Shown here piece after piece: positions 36,242 through 46,444 of a DNA stretch of 64,000 nucleotides. Every line of letters begins with the position of its first letter. Position 1 is the first letter of the stretch. Position numbers and translations under genes: made by a program. The notes beneath the pieces are model-generated. The model made no database searches. It was not told where the DNA came from and saw only the letters and a list, made by a program, of their open reading frames with translations. Origin of the DNA: Streptomyces sp. CB09001 (lineage in GTDB: Bacteria; Actinomycetota; Actinomycetes; Streptomycetales; Streptomycetaceae); contig NZ_CP026730.1 of NCBI RefSeq assembly GCF_003369795.1, positions 5,199,001 to 5,263,000 of the forward strand, read 5' to 3'.

Positions 36242-36272
36242 GCGCCCTTTGGGAACCCCGGACCGGATCACT

Positions 36273-36374
36273 CAGCCCGTCCGGCGTTTGAGGACGAGGC
36301 CGTCCAGGCCGAAGCGGGGGTCCGGGGGCGGCAGCCCCCGGGGACGGGAACGGGAAGGGGCGGCGGGGGCGAAA
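36273..36374 (+). repeat. Dispersed Streptomyces intergenic repeat (GTCCGGCGTTTGAGGAC type)
   Basis: CAGCCCGTCCGGCGTTTGAG starts the element, followed by GACGAGGCCG and a CCGGGGGC-GGCA-GCCCCCGG hairpin, and ends in GGGGCGGCGGGGGCGAAA. From memory, this sequence occurs in many copies in Streptomyces genomes between genes. Here it fills the gap between the dehydrogenase and methionine synthase. Confidence 0.8.
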
Positions 36375-36406
36375 TCAAGCCCCGCACCCCTGCGTACGCT
36401 TGCCCC

Positions 36407-37402
36407 GTGAACGACACCTTCGCCCCCGCCACCGGCATCGGCAGTCTCCCGGGCCACGACGCCCGAGAGGCCGCCAGAACCGCCACCGGCAGCTTCGAGG
36501 ACTTCCCCTTCCTCCCCGAGCTGCCCGCCCGCGGCCCCGGCGCCGACATGGTCGGCCGCACCGCCGGGATGCTCGTCGAGCTGTACGCGCGCGTGGAGCC
36601 CAGCGGCTGGCGACTCGGCGACCGCCCGGGCCGGGACACGAAACGCGCCCGCGCCTGGCTGGGCGAGGACCTCGACGCGCTGGAGGAGTTCACCCAGGGG
36701 TACGAGGGCCCGCTCAAGGTCCAGGCCGTCGGCCCGTGGACGCTCGCCGCCGCGCTGGAACTGCGGGGCGGCGAGGCGGTCCTCTCCGACCCCGGCGCCT
36801 GCCGCGACCTCGCCGCCTCGCTCGCCGAGGGCCTGCGCCTGCACCTGGCGGAGATCCGGCGCCGCGTCCCGGGAGCCCGCCCCGTCCTCCAGCTCGACGA
36901 ACCCTCCCTCACCGCCGTGCTGCGCGGCCAGGTGCGCAGCGCCAGCGGCTACCGCACCCACCGCGCCGTCGACCGCCAGGTCGTGGAGGCGGCGCTGCGC
37001 GAGGTCTCCGGGGTACACGACGGCGGCCCCGTCGTGGTCCACTCCTGCGCACCGGACGTGCCGTTCGCCCTGCTGCGGCGGGCCGGCGTCGCGGGCGTCT
37101 CCTTCGACTTCGCGCTCCTCACCGAGCGTGACGACGACGCGATCGGCGAGGCCGTCGAGGGCGGCACCCGGCTCTTCACCGGTGTCGTGCCGGGCACGGA
37201 CACCGCATTGTCGGACCCTGCCGGTAGCGTCATGGGTGTCAGAACGCTGTGGCGCAGGCTGGGGCTGCGTCCGGAGCTGCTCGCGGAGTCGGTCACGGTC
37301 ACTCCGGCGTGCGGACTCGCGGGTGCCTCCCCGGACTACGCCCGGCGCGCGCTCGCCCACTGCGTCCGGGCGGCAAGATCTCTCGCGGACAACCCAGAGT
37401 AA
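36407..37402 (+). CDS. Core-type methionine synthase (cobalamin-independent, MetE C-terminal-like)
   Basis: This 331-residue protein corresponds to the catalytic half of MetE only. Motifs: GIGSLPG at the N-terminus, LQLDEPSLTAVLRG, VVVHSCAPDVPFALL with the zinc-site His/Cys, and the terminal VTPACGLAGASPDYARRAL with the second Cys. The actinobacterial core-MetE group probably uses a methyl donor other than the full folate enzyme and is not proved. The GTG start at 36407 has no clear ribosome site. It lies 14 bp upstream of ligA, so the two are likely cotranscribed. Confidence 0.85.
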   Translation: MNDTFAPATGIGSLPGHDAREAARTATGSFEDFPFLPELPARGPGADMVGRTAGMLVELYARVEPSGWRLGDRPGRDTKRARAWLGEDLDALEEFTQGYEGPLKVQAVGPWTLAAALELRGGEAVLSDPGACRDLAASLAEGLRLHLAEIRRRVPGARPVLQLDEPSLTAVLRGQVRSASGYRTHRAVDRQVVEAALREVSGVHDGGPVVVHSCAPDVPFALLRRAGVAGVSFDFALLTERDDDAIGEAVEGGTRLFTGVVPGTDTALSDPAGSVMGVRTLWRRLGLRPELLAESVTVTPACGLAGASPDYARRALAHCVRAARSLADNPE

Positions 37403-37416
37403 CGGGAGGACATACG

Positions 37417-39624
37417 GTGGCCGGCGACAAGCAGGGCGACAAGCAGGCGGAGACGACGAGCGTGCCCGCCGAGGCGCGGGAGCGGCACGCGCGGCTCGCC
37501 GAGCAGATCGAGGAGCACCGCTTCCGGTACTACGTGAACGACGCGCCGGTCGTCAGCGACGCGGAGTTCGACCGGCTGCTGCGCACCCTGGAGGAGCTGG
37601 AGGAGCGGCACCCGGAGCTGCGCACCCCCGAGTCCCCGACCCAGAAGGTCGCCGGCGCCTACGCGACCGAGTTCACGGCCGTGCAGCACCCCACCCGGAT
37701 GCTCTCCCTGGACAACACCTTCAACGACGACGAGCTGGCCGCCTGGTTCGACCGCATCGCCCGGGAGCTGGGCGAGCAGGAGTACCACTTCCTGTGCGAG
37801 CTGAAGGTCGACGGACTCGCCGTCAACCTCACCTACGAGCGCGGCCGCCTCGTCCGCGCCGCCACCCGCGGCGACGGCCGCACCGGCGAGGACATCACGC
37901 CCAACGTCCGCACCATCGCCGAGATCCCCGAGCGCCTGGCGGGCGACAAGGTCCCCGACCTGGTGGAGATCCGGGGCGAGGTCTACTTCCCGATGGAGAA
38001 GTTCCAGGAGCTCAACGCCCGGTTGAACGAGGCGGGGGACAAGCCCTTCGCCAACGCGCGCAACGCGGCGGCCGGTTCGCTGCGCCAGAAGGATCCGCGC
38101 GTCACCGCCTCCCGCCCGCTGCACATGGTGGTCCACGGCATCGGCATCCTGGAGGGCTACTCGGGCCTGACCCGCCTCTCCCAGGCGTACGACCTGCTGA
38201 AGACCTGGGGCCTGCCCACCTCCCCGCACAACCGGGTGGTCGACGGCCTGGACGGCGTACGGGACTTCATCGCGTACTACGGCGAGAACCGGCACTCCGT
38301 CGCCCACGAGATCGACGGTGTCGTCGTCAAGCTCGACGAGATCCGCCTCCAGGGCCGGCTCGGGTCCACCGCCCGCGCGCCCCGCTGGGCCATCGCCTAC
38401 AAGTACGCGCCGGAGGAGGTCAACACCAAGCTCGTCGACATCAAGGTGGGCGTCGGCCGCACCGGCCGTGTCACGCCGTACGCGCAGGTCGAGCCGGTCA
38501 CGGTGGCGGGCAGCGAGGTGGAGTTCGCCACCCTGCACAACCAGGAGGTCGTCAAGGCCAAGGGCGTGCTCATCGGCGACACCGTGGTGCTGCGCAAGGC
38601 CGGTGACGTGATCCCGGAGATCCTCGGACCGGTCGCCGACCTCAGGGACGGCAGCGAGCGGGACTTCGTGATGCCGGCCGAGTGCCCCGAGTGCGGTACG
38701 CCGCTGAAGGCGATGAAGGAGGGCGACATCGACCTCCGCTGCCCCAACGCCCGCGCCTGCCCGGCCCAGTTGCGTGAGCGGGTCGCCTACCTCGCCGGCC
38801 GGGAGTGCCTGGACATCGAGCACTTCGGCGGGGTGGTGGCCGCCGCGCTGACCGGGCCGCTGGAGCCGTCCGAGCCGCCGCTGGTGGACGAGGGCGACCT
38901 CTTCGACCTCACCGTCGACAAGCTGCTGCCCATCAAGGCGTACGTCCTCGACCCGGACAGCGGGCTGCCCAAGCGCGACCCCAAGACCGGCGAGGAGAAG
39001 ATCGCCACGGTCTTCGCCAACAAGGAGGGCGAGCCGAAGAAGAACACCCTCGCGCTGCTCCAGCACATCGAGGAGGCCAAGACCCGCCCGCTGGCCCGCT
39101 TCATCAACGGCCTCTCCATCCGGTACGTCGGGCCGGTCGCCGCCCAGGCCCTCGCCCGCGAGTTCCGCTCCATCGACCGCATCGAGCAGGCCACCGAGGA
39201 GGAGCTGGCGAGCACGGACGGGGTGGGCGGCACCATCGCCACCGCCGTCAAGGAGTGGTTCGCCGTGGACTGGCACCGCGAGATCGTCCGCAAGTGGAAG
39301 GCGGCCGGCGTCCCGCTGGAGGACCGGTCGACGGGGGAGGACGAAGGGCCGCGCCCGCTCGAAGGACTCACCGTCGTCGTCACCGGCACCCTGGAGAACT
39401 ACACCCGGGACGGCGCCAAGGACGCCCTGCAGAGCCGTGGCGCGAAAGTGACCGGATCGGTGTCCAAGAAGACGTCGTTCGTCGTGGTCGGTGACAACCC
39501 CGGTTCGAAGTACGACAAGGCGATGCAGCTGAAAGTGCCGGTTCTGAACGAGGACGGTTTCGCCGTTCTGCTCGAACAAGGACCCGAAGCGGCGGCGGGC
39601 GTCGCGCTTTCGGCTGAGGAATAG
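37417..39624 (+). CDS. ligA: NAD+-dependent DNA ligase LigA
   Basis: This 735-residue ligase seals nicks during replication and repair. Order of domains: Ia helical (YVNDAPVVSDAEFD), adenylation (Lys130 in CELKVDGLAV), OB fold, zinc finger with four cysteines (CPECGTPLK...LRCPNARACPAQ), helix-hairpin-helix repeats and C-terminal BRCT (VVVTGTLENYTRDG, ending in VPVLNEDGF). The zinc-HhH linker contains an insert (DEGDLFDLTVDKLLPIKAYV). GTG 37417 has GGGAGGA upstream and replaces a longer frame from 37249 that would overlap the methionine synthase gene. Length is typical of high-GC actinobacteria. Confidence 0.97.
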   Translation: MAGDKQGDKQAETTSVPAEARERHARLAEQIEEHRFRYYVNDAPVVSDAEFDRLLRTLEELEERHPELRTPESPTQKVAGAYATEFTAVQHPTRMLSLDNTFNDDELAAWFDRIARELGEQEYHFLCELKVDGLAVNLTYERGRLVRAATRGDGRTGEDITPNVRTIAEIPERLAGDKVPDLVEIRGEVYFPMEKFQELNARLNEAGDKPFANARNAAAGSLRQKDPRVTASRPLHMVVHGIGILEGYSGLTRLSQAYDLLKTWGLPTSPHNRVVDGLDGVRDFIAYYGENRHSVAHEIDGVVVKLDEIRLQGRLGSTARAPRWAIAYKYAPEEVNTKLVDIKVGVGRTGRVTPYAQVEPVTVAGSEVEFATLHNQEVVKAKGVLIGDTVVLRKAGDVIPEILGPVADLRDGSERDFVMPAECPECGTPLKAMKEGDIDLRCPNARACPAQLRERVAYLAGRECLDIEHFGGVVAAALTGPLEPSEPPLVDEGDLFDLTVDKLLPIKAYVLDPDSGLPKRDPKTGEEKIATVFANKEGEPKKNTLALLQHIEEAKTRPLARFINGLSIRYVGPVAAQALAREFRSIDRIEQATEEELASTDGVGGTIATAVKEWFAVDWHREIVRKWKAAGVPLEDRSTGEDEGPRPLEGLTVVVTGTLENYTRDGAKDALQSRGAKVTGSVSKKTSFVVVGDNPGSKYDKAMQLKVPVLNEDGFAVLLEQGPEAAAGVALSAEE

Positions 39625-39739
39625 CGGTTGAAGGCCACCCGATCGGCGCATATCAGATGCATACGGGTGGCCGGGTGGCATTCGGGCAACCGTCGACGAC
39701 CAGTGCCCCTGGAAGCCTTCCGCGGCCTACTGTTGAGGT

Positions 39740-39797
39740 GTGCGCCCGCCGTGCCCAGCTGCGGTCGGCGCACCCCCCTGCCCCGAGTGACAGGGGG
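39740..39797 (+). terminator. Two hairpins between ligA and rmdB
   Basis: GTGCGCC (39740-39746) pairs with GGCGCAC (39767-39773), and directly beside it CCCCCTG (39774-39780) pairs with CAGGGGG (39791-39797). The pair lies 116 bases after the ligA stop and 85 bases before rmdB, and may end the ligA transcript or fold the rmdB leader. There is no T-run. Confidence 0.45.
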
Positions 39798-39881
39798 AGG
39801 GGCCTCCGACGCGGAGCCGTTGAAGGTGGTCGAGGCGGGGGCCGCGTGGCGTGGGCACCGCCGGCTGTGAGAGGGACGGGA

Positions 39882-42122
39882 ATGGAACCGACCGAGAGCG
39901 CCGCCGCGGGCTCACGGCTGAGCCTGCGTCGCATGGTGGGCGCGTGGCACGTGAGCCGGTGGCTCGGGCAACGCGATGGTGGCGTCCCGCCTTCCGCGAC
40001 GGGCACCCGCGTGCCGCAGGCCGTCGGCCACCACCATGGCCACCCGCACGGACACCCCCAGGGTCCCGCCGATCCGGACGGCGAACGGCACCTGTCCTGG
40101 CCCGCGTTGCCCGCTGCGGTCGTCACGATCGCCGCCTTCGTCCTGGGCGCCGGTTTCTACCGGGCGTTCAGCGACGGACACGCCCTCTTCCCGTCCGGCA
40201 CCGTCGGCTGGTCCCTGGCCGTGCTGGCCGGCATCGTCGTCGGCCACCTGGTCATGCTGGGCCGCTCCCGCTGGTGGGGCGGCACCGGCTCGGGCGCCGC
40301 CCTCACCCTCGCCGTCCTGCTGCTGTACGGCTGGGTCCCGGCCGGCATGGTCAGCCTCACCGTCGTCGTCCTGGTCGGCATAGCCCGCCGGGGCCGCTGG
40401 CGGCAGGGCGTCCTGCACGGCGCGGTGGACATCCTCGGCATCGCCGCGGGTGCCCTGCTCCTCGGCGTCTGCGGCTCCGTACCCTCCGTGGAACACCCCT
40501 GGGACCCGGCCACGTGGGGGGTGTACGCGGCCCCCAAGGTGGTGCTCGTGGCCGTCGCCTACCTCGCCGTCACCCGCGCCCTGCTGTGGTATCTCCAGAC
40601 CCCGCGCCCCGGTCTGCCCACCGTCGCCCGCACCGCCCTGGTCAGACAGGGCCTGGTCGCGGTCGCGCTGCTCGGCATCGCCCCGCTGGTCTGCGTCGTC
40701 GCCGTCGCCAAACCGCTGCTGCTGCCGCTGTTCGCCATCCCGCTCATCGCCCTCGACTCCACGCTGTGGATCGCCCGCGCCCGCGCCGAGGAGCAGTTGC
40801 GCGACCCGCTCACCGGCCTGCCCAACCGGCAGTGGCTCCTGGAGCGCACCTGGACCGCACTGGACGACGCCGAGCGCATCGGCGCCCGCGCCGCCCTGAT
40901 GCTGATCGACCTCGACCGTTTCCGGTCGGTCAACGACACGCTCGGGCACCTCGCCGGCGACCGGCTGCTGCTGCAGACCGCCGACCGGCTGCGGCAGGCC
41001 CTGCCGCGCGGGGCGGAGGCCGCCCGGCTCGGCGGTGACGAGTTCGCCGTCTTACTGCCCGTCGCCGACTCCACCACGTCGGCGACCCGGATGGCCCGGG
41101 GCCTGGTGGCCGAGCTGAGTTCCCCGATGGACCTGGACGGGCTCACCCTGGTCCTGGAGGCCAGCGCGGGCGTCGCCGTCTTCCCCGACCACGCGCTGGA
41201 CGCCGAGGGACTGCTGCGCCGCGCCGACGTGGCGATGTACCAGGCGAAGCGGGACCGCACCGGCGTGGAGGTCTACGAGTCCAAACGGGACTCCAACACC
41301 CCGGACCGGCTCGGCCTCCTCGGCGACCTGCGTCGGGCCCTGGACGCCCACGAGGTCCAGCTGCACTACCAGCCCAAGGTCCGCTTCGACGGGCAGGTGG
41401 CGGGCCTGGAGGCCCTGGTGCGCTGGGTGCATCCCGAGCGGGGCAAGGTGCCGCCGGACGAGTTCATAGCCATCGCCGAGTCCTCCGGGCTGATGCCCCA
41501 CCTCACCGAGTACGTACTGGAGACGGCGCTGGGCCAGGTCGCCCGGTGGCGCGCCCAGGGGCTGTTCGTGCCGGTCGCGGTCAACGTCTCCCCGCGCGAC
41601 GTCCACACCCCCGGCTTCGCGGGCTCGGTGGCCGCCCGGCTGGCCCGGCACGGAGTCCCCGCGGGAGCGCTCCAACTCGAGATCACGGAGCACGTCCTCC
41701 TGGAGGACCCGCAGCGCGCGGCCGACACCCTCAACGCGCTGACCGGACACGGCGTCAAGATGTCCCTGGACGACTTCGGCACCGGCTACTCCTCCCTCGT
41801 CCACCTGCGCAGGCTGCCCGTCAGCGAGCTGAAGATCGACCGCTCGTTCGTGGCCCGGCTGGCCATCGACAACGAGGACGCCGAGATCGTGCGCTGCACC
41901 GTCGACCTCGCCCACTCGCTCGGCCTGCTCGTCGTCGCCGAGGGCGTGGAGGACGACGAGACCTGGGAGCGCCTGCGGGACCTCGGCTGCGACGCCGTAC
42001 AGGGCTGGCTGGTCGCGGCCGCGATGCCCCCGGAGGAGACCACCGCCTGGCTGCTCGCCCGCGGCTCCCGAGGCTGGGTCCGGACCGCCGCCGCCCTGCC
42101 CGCGGCGGCGAGCGACGAGTGA
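39882..42122 (+). CDS. rmdB: Membrane c-di-GMP phosphodiesterase with GGDEF and EAL domains, RmdB-like
   Basis: This 746-residue membrane protein controls the second messenger c-di-GMP. A hydrophilic start with a His-rich patch (GHHHGHPHGHP) precedes about six to seven TM segments (residues about 75-295). A GGDEF domain (motif GGDEF at 384-388) and EAL domain (EAL at 510-512) follow. The EAL domain has VNVSPRD, EITEHVLLED, DDFGTGYSS, KIDRSFV, VAEGVE and QGW intact, so phosphodiesterase activity is expected. From memory, the S. coelicolor homologue RmdB (SCO5495) is a phosphodiesterase affecting colony development. The symbol rests on synteny and layout. Confidence 0.82.
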   Translation: MEPTESAAAGSRLSLRRMVGAWHVSRWLGQRDGGVPPSATGTRVPQAVGHHHGHPHGHPQGPADPDGERHLSWPALPAAVVTIAAFVLGAGFYRAFSDGHALFPSGTVGWSLAVLAGIVVGHLVMLGRSRWWGGTGSGAALTLAVLLLYGWVPAGMVSLTVVVLVGIARRGRWRQGVLHGAVDILGIAAGALLLGVCGSVPSVEHPWDPATWGVYAAPKVVLVAVAYLAVTRALLWYLQTPRPGLPTVARTALVRQGLVAVALLGIAPLVCVVAVAKPLLLPLFAIPLIALDSTLWIARARAEEQLRDPLTGLPNRQWLLERTWTALDDAERIGARAALMLIDLDRFRSVNDTLGHLAGDRLLLQTADRLRQALPRGAEAARLGGDEFAVLLPVADSTTSATRMARGLVAELSSPMDLDGLTLVLEASAGVAVFPDHALDAEGLLRRADVAMYQAKRDRTGVEVYESKRDSNTPDRLGLLGDLRRALDAHEVQLHYQPKVRFDGQVAGLEALVRWVHPERGKVPPDEFIAIAESSGLMPHLTEYVLETALGQVARWRAQGLFVPVAVNVSPRDVHTPGFAGSVAARLARHGVPAGALQLEITEHVLLEDPQRAADTLNALTGHGVKMSLDDFGTGYSSLVHLRRLPVSELKIDRSFVARLAIDNEDAEIVRCTVDLAHSLGLLVVAEGVEDDETWERLRDLGCDAVQGWLVAAAMPPEETTAWLLARGSRGWVRTAAALPAAASDE

Positions 42123-42225
42123 CCCGACCACAACGACCACACCGCGTGACCCGGCCGGCTCCTGGCAGCCCCGTACCGCGCGGCCGCCGCCACGGCCGAC
42201 TCCAGCGGCGCCAGCCGTTCAGCCG

Positions 42226-42528
42226 GCGATCTGCTGGCGCCGCTCCTGTCCCTGGCGATGCCAGAAGGGAGCTCTTCGCGGTCTGAGTGCGCCCCATCGT
42301 CTTCAGGGGTTCGAGACCCCGGGCGTCGAGCGCTTCTAGTACTGCCGAGCGCTTCCAGTACTTCCGCCACCCCCGAGCATCGCCCTCGGCGAGGCCACCC
42401 GGGAGAGCCTGCCGCAGGCCCAGGAGCCGTACGACGACCACTTCCCGGAGCCGTACGACAACCACTTCCCGCGCAGCACGGCCTGGGACGCGCGGCGCCA
42501 TGGAACCGCCCCGGGGGAAACCGTTTAA
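42226..42528 (+). pseudogene. Decayed coding remnant with duplicated segments
   Basis: A frame ending at TAA 42526-42528 reads coding-like at its end (...QEPYDDHFPEPYDNHFPRST..., clean third positions) but is broken upstream by TAG at 42337. The preceding GFETPGVERF repeats as ERFQYFRH in another frame. Two tandem 24-bp copies (42423-42446, 42447-42470) and two 16-bp copies (42328-42343, 42347-42362, one mismatch) show local duplication. Best read as the end of a degenerate gene between rmdB and gatC. No family recognised. A programmed frameshift cannot be excluded. Confidence 0.45.
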
Positions 42529-42553
42529 CGGACACGGGGCCCGGCCCCATAGG

Positions 42554-42603
42554 ATTGGGCCAAACCGATTGGGCCGAATCGACGGGGACAAGCGACTTGT
42601 CCC
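42554..42603 (+). promoter_or_regulatory. Direct repeat and palindrome upstream of gatC
   Basis: Two 14-bp direct copies (ATTGGGCCAAACCG at 42554-42567, ATTGGGCCGAATCG at 42568-42581; 12 of 14 equal) abut a palindrome GGGACAAG-CGA-CTTGTCCC (42585-42603), 43 bases before the gatC start. The cluster could be a double operator or an attenuation hairpin for the amidotransferase operon. Confidence 0.45.
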
Positions 42604-42646
42604 GGCCGAGGTGCCCCGACCACACACTCACCCAGAGGAACGCTGC

Positions 42647-42943
42647 ATGCCTGGCATCACGCGCGAGGAGGTCGCCCACCTCGCCCGGCTGGCGCGTCTG
42701 GAGCTGAAGCCCGAAGAGCTCGAGCACTTCGCGGGACAGCTGGACGACATCATCGGCGCGGTCGCCCGCGTCAGCGAGGTCGCCGACCAAGACGTACCGC
42801 CGACCTCGCACCCGCTCCCGCTGACGAACGTCATGCGGCCGGACGAGGTCCGTCCGTCGCTCACGCCCGAGCAGGCGCTCTCCGGCGCCCCGGCCCAGGA
42901 GCAGCAGCGTTTCAAGGTGCCGCAGATCCTGGGGGAGGAGTAA
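42647..42943 (+). CDS. gatC: Glu-tRNA(Gln)/Asp-tRNA(Asn) amidotransferase subunit C
   Basis: This 98-residue stabilising subunit of the GatCAB amidotransferase holds GatA and GatB together. Family features: the N-terminal ITREEVAHLARLARLEL, the central helix LDDIIGAVARVSEVA, and the C-terminal RPDEVRPSLT with a short FKVPQILGEE end. ATG 42647 has AGAGGAA at good spacing. It is first gene of the operon gatC-gatA-unknown-gatB, with gatA starting 3 bp after its stop. The complex makes Gln-tRNA(Gln), since no GlnRS gene is seen here. Confidence 0.97.
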   Translation: MPGITREEVAHLARLARLELKPEELEHFAGQLDDIIGAVARVSEVADQDVPPTSHPLPLTNVMRPDEVRPSLTPEQALSGAPAQEQQRFKVPQILGEE

Positions 42944-42946
42944 GCC

Positions 42947-44436
<1,490 letters not shown>

Positions 44437-44440
<4 letters not shown>

Positions 44441-44676
44441 GCGCACTGTCCAAGGCCAAGGGCTTCAAGAAGTCCAAGTCCGGTCTGTACGTCTCGATGG
44501 CCACCTCGGCGTTCGGCGCCGTGGGTGTCTACAAGCAGATCAAGAAGGCGCGTGGCGAGAGTGACACGCTGCGACTGCTCGACGCCGTCGTGACCGGCGC
44601 CGCGGTCGTCACCAACCTCGCCATCCTCTACCGCGAGCTGAAGCGCCTCGGCGACGACGACGTCCTGCTGGGCTGA
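44437..44676 (+). CDS. 79-residue unknown protein inside the gatCAB operon
   Basis: This small basic protein begins SALSKAKGFKKSKSG, has one hydrophobic helix-like segment (VSMATSAFGAVGVYKQ) and a second (LLDAVVTGAAVVTNLAIL), and ends with an acidic tail (LGDDDVLLG). GTG 44437 overlaps the gatA stop in GTGA, and gatB follows 15 bp later, so it is translated with the amidotransferase subunits. Not a recognised GatD or GatE. It may be a membrane peptide carried in the operon in Streptomyces. Function unknown. Confidence 0.85.
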
Positions 44677-44691
44677 GAGGGAAGTTTCACC

Positions 44692-46206
44692 GTGACCACC
44701 ACGACCGACCTGGTGTCGTACGAGGACGCACTCGCGTCGTACGACCCCGTCATGGGCCTCGAGGTCCATGTCGAACTCGGCACCCACACCAAGATGTTCT
44801 GCGGCTGTTCGACCGCGCTCGGTGCCGATCCCAACACCCAGACCTGCCCCGTCTGCCTCGGCATGCCCGGCGCGCTCCCGGTCGTCAACGCGACCGGCGT
44901 CGAGTCGGCGATCAAGATCGGTCTCGCGCTGAACTGCGAGATCGCCGAGTGGTGCCGCTTCGCCCGGAAGAACTACTTCTATCCGGACATGCCGAAGAAC
45001 TTCCAGACCTCCCAGTACGACGAGCCGATCGCCTTCGACGGCTACCTCGACGTGCAGCTGGAGGACGGGGAGACCTTCCGCGTCCAGATCGAGCGCGCCC
45101 ACATGGAGGAGGACACCGGCAAGTCGCTGCACGTCGGCGGCGCGACGGGCCGCATCCACGGCGCCTCGCACTCCCTGCTCGACTACAACCGCGCCGGTAT
45201 CCCGCTCATCGAGATCGTCACCAAGCCGATCGAGGGAGCGGGCGAGCGGGCCCCCGAGGTCGCGCGGGCGTACGTCCGCGAGCTGCGCGAACTCATCCGT
45301 GCCCTCGGCGTGTCCGAGGCCCGCATGGAGATGGGCCAGATGCGCTGCGACGTCAACCTGTCGCTGCGCCCGCACGGCCGGGAGAAGTTCGGCACCCGCA
45401 GCGAGACCAAGAACGTCAACTCGCTGCGCTCCGTCGAGCGCGCCGCCCGCTTCGAGATCCAGCGGCACGCCGCCGTGCTGAACGACGGCGGCACGATCAT
45501 CCAGGAGACCCGCCACTTCCACGAGGACACGGGGTCCACCACCTCGGGCCGCGTGAAGGAGGAGGCCGAGGACTACCGGTACTTCCCGGAGCCCGACCTG
45601 GTGCCCGTGGCCCCGTCCCGCGAGTGGGTCGAGGAGATCCGCTCCGTCCTGCCCGAGCTGCCGCTGGTCCGCCGCAGCCGGCTCCGCGAGGAGTGGGGCA
45701 TCTCCGGCAACGACATGCAGTCCATCCTCAACGCCGGAGCCCTCGACCCGATCGTCGCCACGATCGACGCCGGTGCCGACGCGGCCTCCGCCCGCAAGTG
45801 GTGGATGGGCGAGCTGGCCCGCAGCGCCAACGAGTCGGGCAAGGCGCTCGACGAGCTGGCGATCACGCCGGTCCAGGTCGCCCGCGTCGCCGAGCTGGTG
45901 ACCAAGGGCGAGCTGAACGACAAGCTGGCCCGCCAGGTCATCCTCGGCGTCCTCGCCGGGGAGGGCACGCCGGACGAGGTCGTCGACAAGCGCGGCCTGA
46001 AGGTCGTCTCCGACGAGGGCGCGCTGACCACCGCCGTCGACGAGGCCATCGCCGGCAACCCGGGCATCGCGGACAAGATCCGCGGCGGCAAGGTGGCCGC
46101 GGCCGGCGCCCTGGTCGGCGCGGTCATGAAGGCGACCAGGGGCCAGGCGGACGCGGCCCGCGTCAAGGAGCTGATCCTGGAGAAGCTGGGTGTGACCGAG
46201 GGCTGA
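44692..46206 (+). CDS. gatB: Glu-tRNA(Gln)/Asp-tRNA(Asn) amidotransferase subunit B
   Basis: This 504-residue subunit binds the misacylated tRNA and transfers ammonia to its Glu or Asp. Motifs: GLEVHVELGTHTKMFCGC with zinc cysteines, CPVCLGMPGALPV, the kinase-like core KNYFYPDMPKNFQTSQYDEP and TGRIHGASHSLLDYNRAGIPLIEIVT, and a C-terminal YqeY-like tail. GTG 44692 follows GGGAAG. It is last gene of the operon; a perfect 18-bp terminator lies 17 bp beyond the stop. Confidence 0.97.
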   Translation: MTTTTDLVSYEDALASYDPVMGLEVHVELGTHTKMFCGCSTALGADPNTQTCPVCLGMPGALPVVNATGVESAIKIGLALNCEIAEWCRFARKNYFYPDMPKNFQTSQYDEPIAFDGYLDVQLEDGETFRVQIERAHMEEDTGKSLHVGGATGRIHGASHSLLDYNRAGIPLIEIVTKPIEGAGERAPEVARAYVRELRELIRALGVSEARMEMGQMRCDVNLSLRPHGREKFGTRSETKNVNSLRSVERAARFEIQRHAAVLNDGGTIIQETRHFHEDTGSTTSGRVKEEAEDYRYFPEPDLVPVAPSREWVEEIRSVLPELPLVRRSRLREEWGISGNDMQSILNAGALDPIVATIDAGADAASARKWWMGELARSANESGKALDELAITPVQVARVAELVTKGELNDKLARQVILGVLAGEGTPDEVVDKRGLKVVSDEGALTTAVDEAIAGNPGIADKIRGGKVAAAGALVGAVMKATRGQADAARVKELILEKLGVTEG

Positions 46207-46223
46207 GACCCGATACACCATGA

Positions 46224-46265
46224 GCCCTGGGGGGACGCGTCGACCGTGACGCGTCCCCCCAGGGC
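46224..46265 (+). terminator. Rho-independent terminator after gatB
   Basis: A perfect 18-bp stem (46224-46241 with 46248-46265) around the 6-base loop GACCGT, followed by GTTGTTGT. It is one of the strongest hairpins in the window. Confidence 0.9.
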
Positions 46266-46288
46266 CGTTGTTGTGAATAAGCCCACTA

Positions 46289-46354
46289 AGTCCGCAAAGG
46301 ATCACTTCTGTTTGCAAGAGTGATTCCGCATTGCTCATGCGTTCTTTGCGGACT
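46289..46354 (+). promoter_or_regulatory. 66-nt nested inverted repeat (three-way-junction-like) in the MMPL leader
   Basis: AGTCCGCAAAG (46289-46299) pairs perfectly with CTTTGCGGACT (46344-46354). Inside lie two further hairpins: ATCACT/AGTGAT (46301-46306 with 46319-46324) and CGCA/TGCG (around 46327-46341). The three stems fill the leader, 90 bases before the MMPL start at 46445. Base composition is well below the surrounding GC. It could fold as a small cloverleaf-like RNA or act as a DNA operator. I recognise no known riboswitch class. Confidence 0.5.
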
Positions 46355-46444
46355 GTTCACACCATGGACGGCCGTTCCCGGCGTTCCCGGCTTCACGGGT
46401 GTTTCCGGCAAAGATCCACAATCAGACACCCTGGGAGCACGTTC

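Noticed and set aside
46331..46444. Upstream extension of the MMPL transporter
   Set aside because: It would translate part of the nested inverted repeat and has no ribosome site. GTG 46445 has GGGAG at good distance and starts right before TM1.
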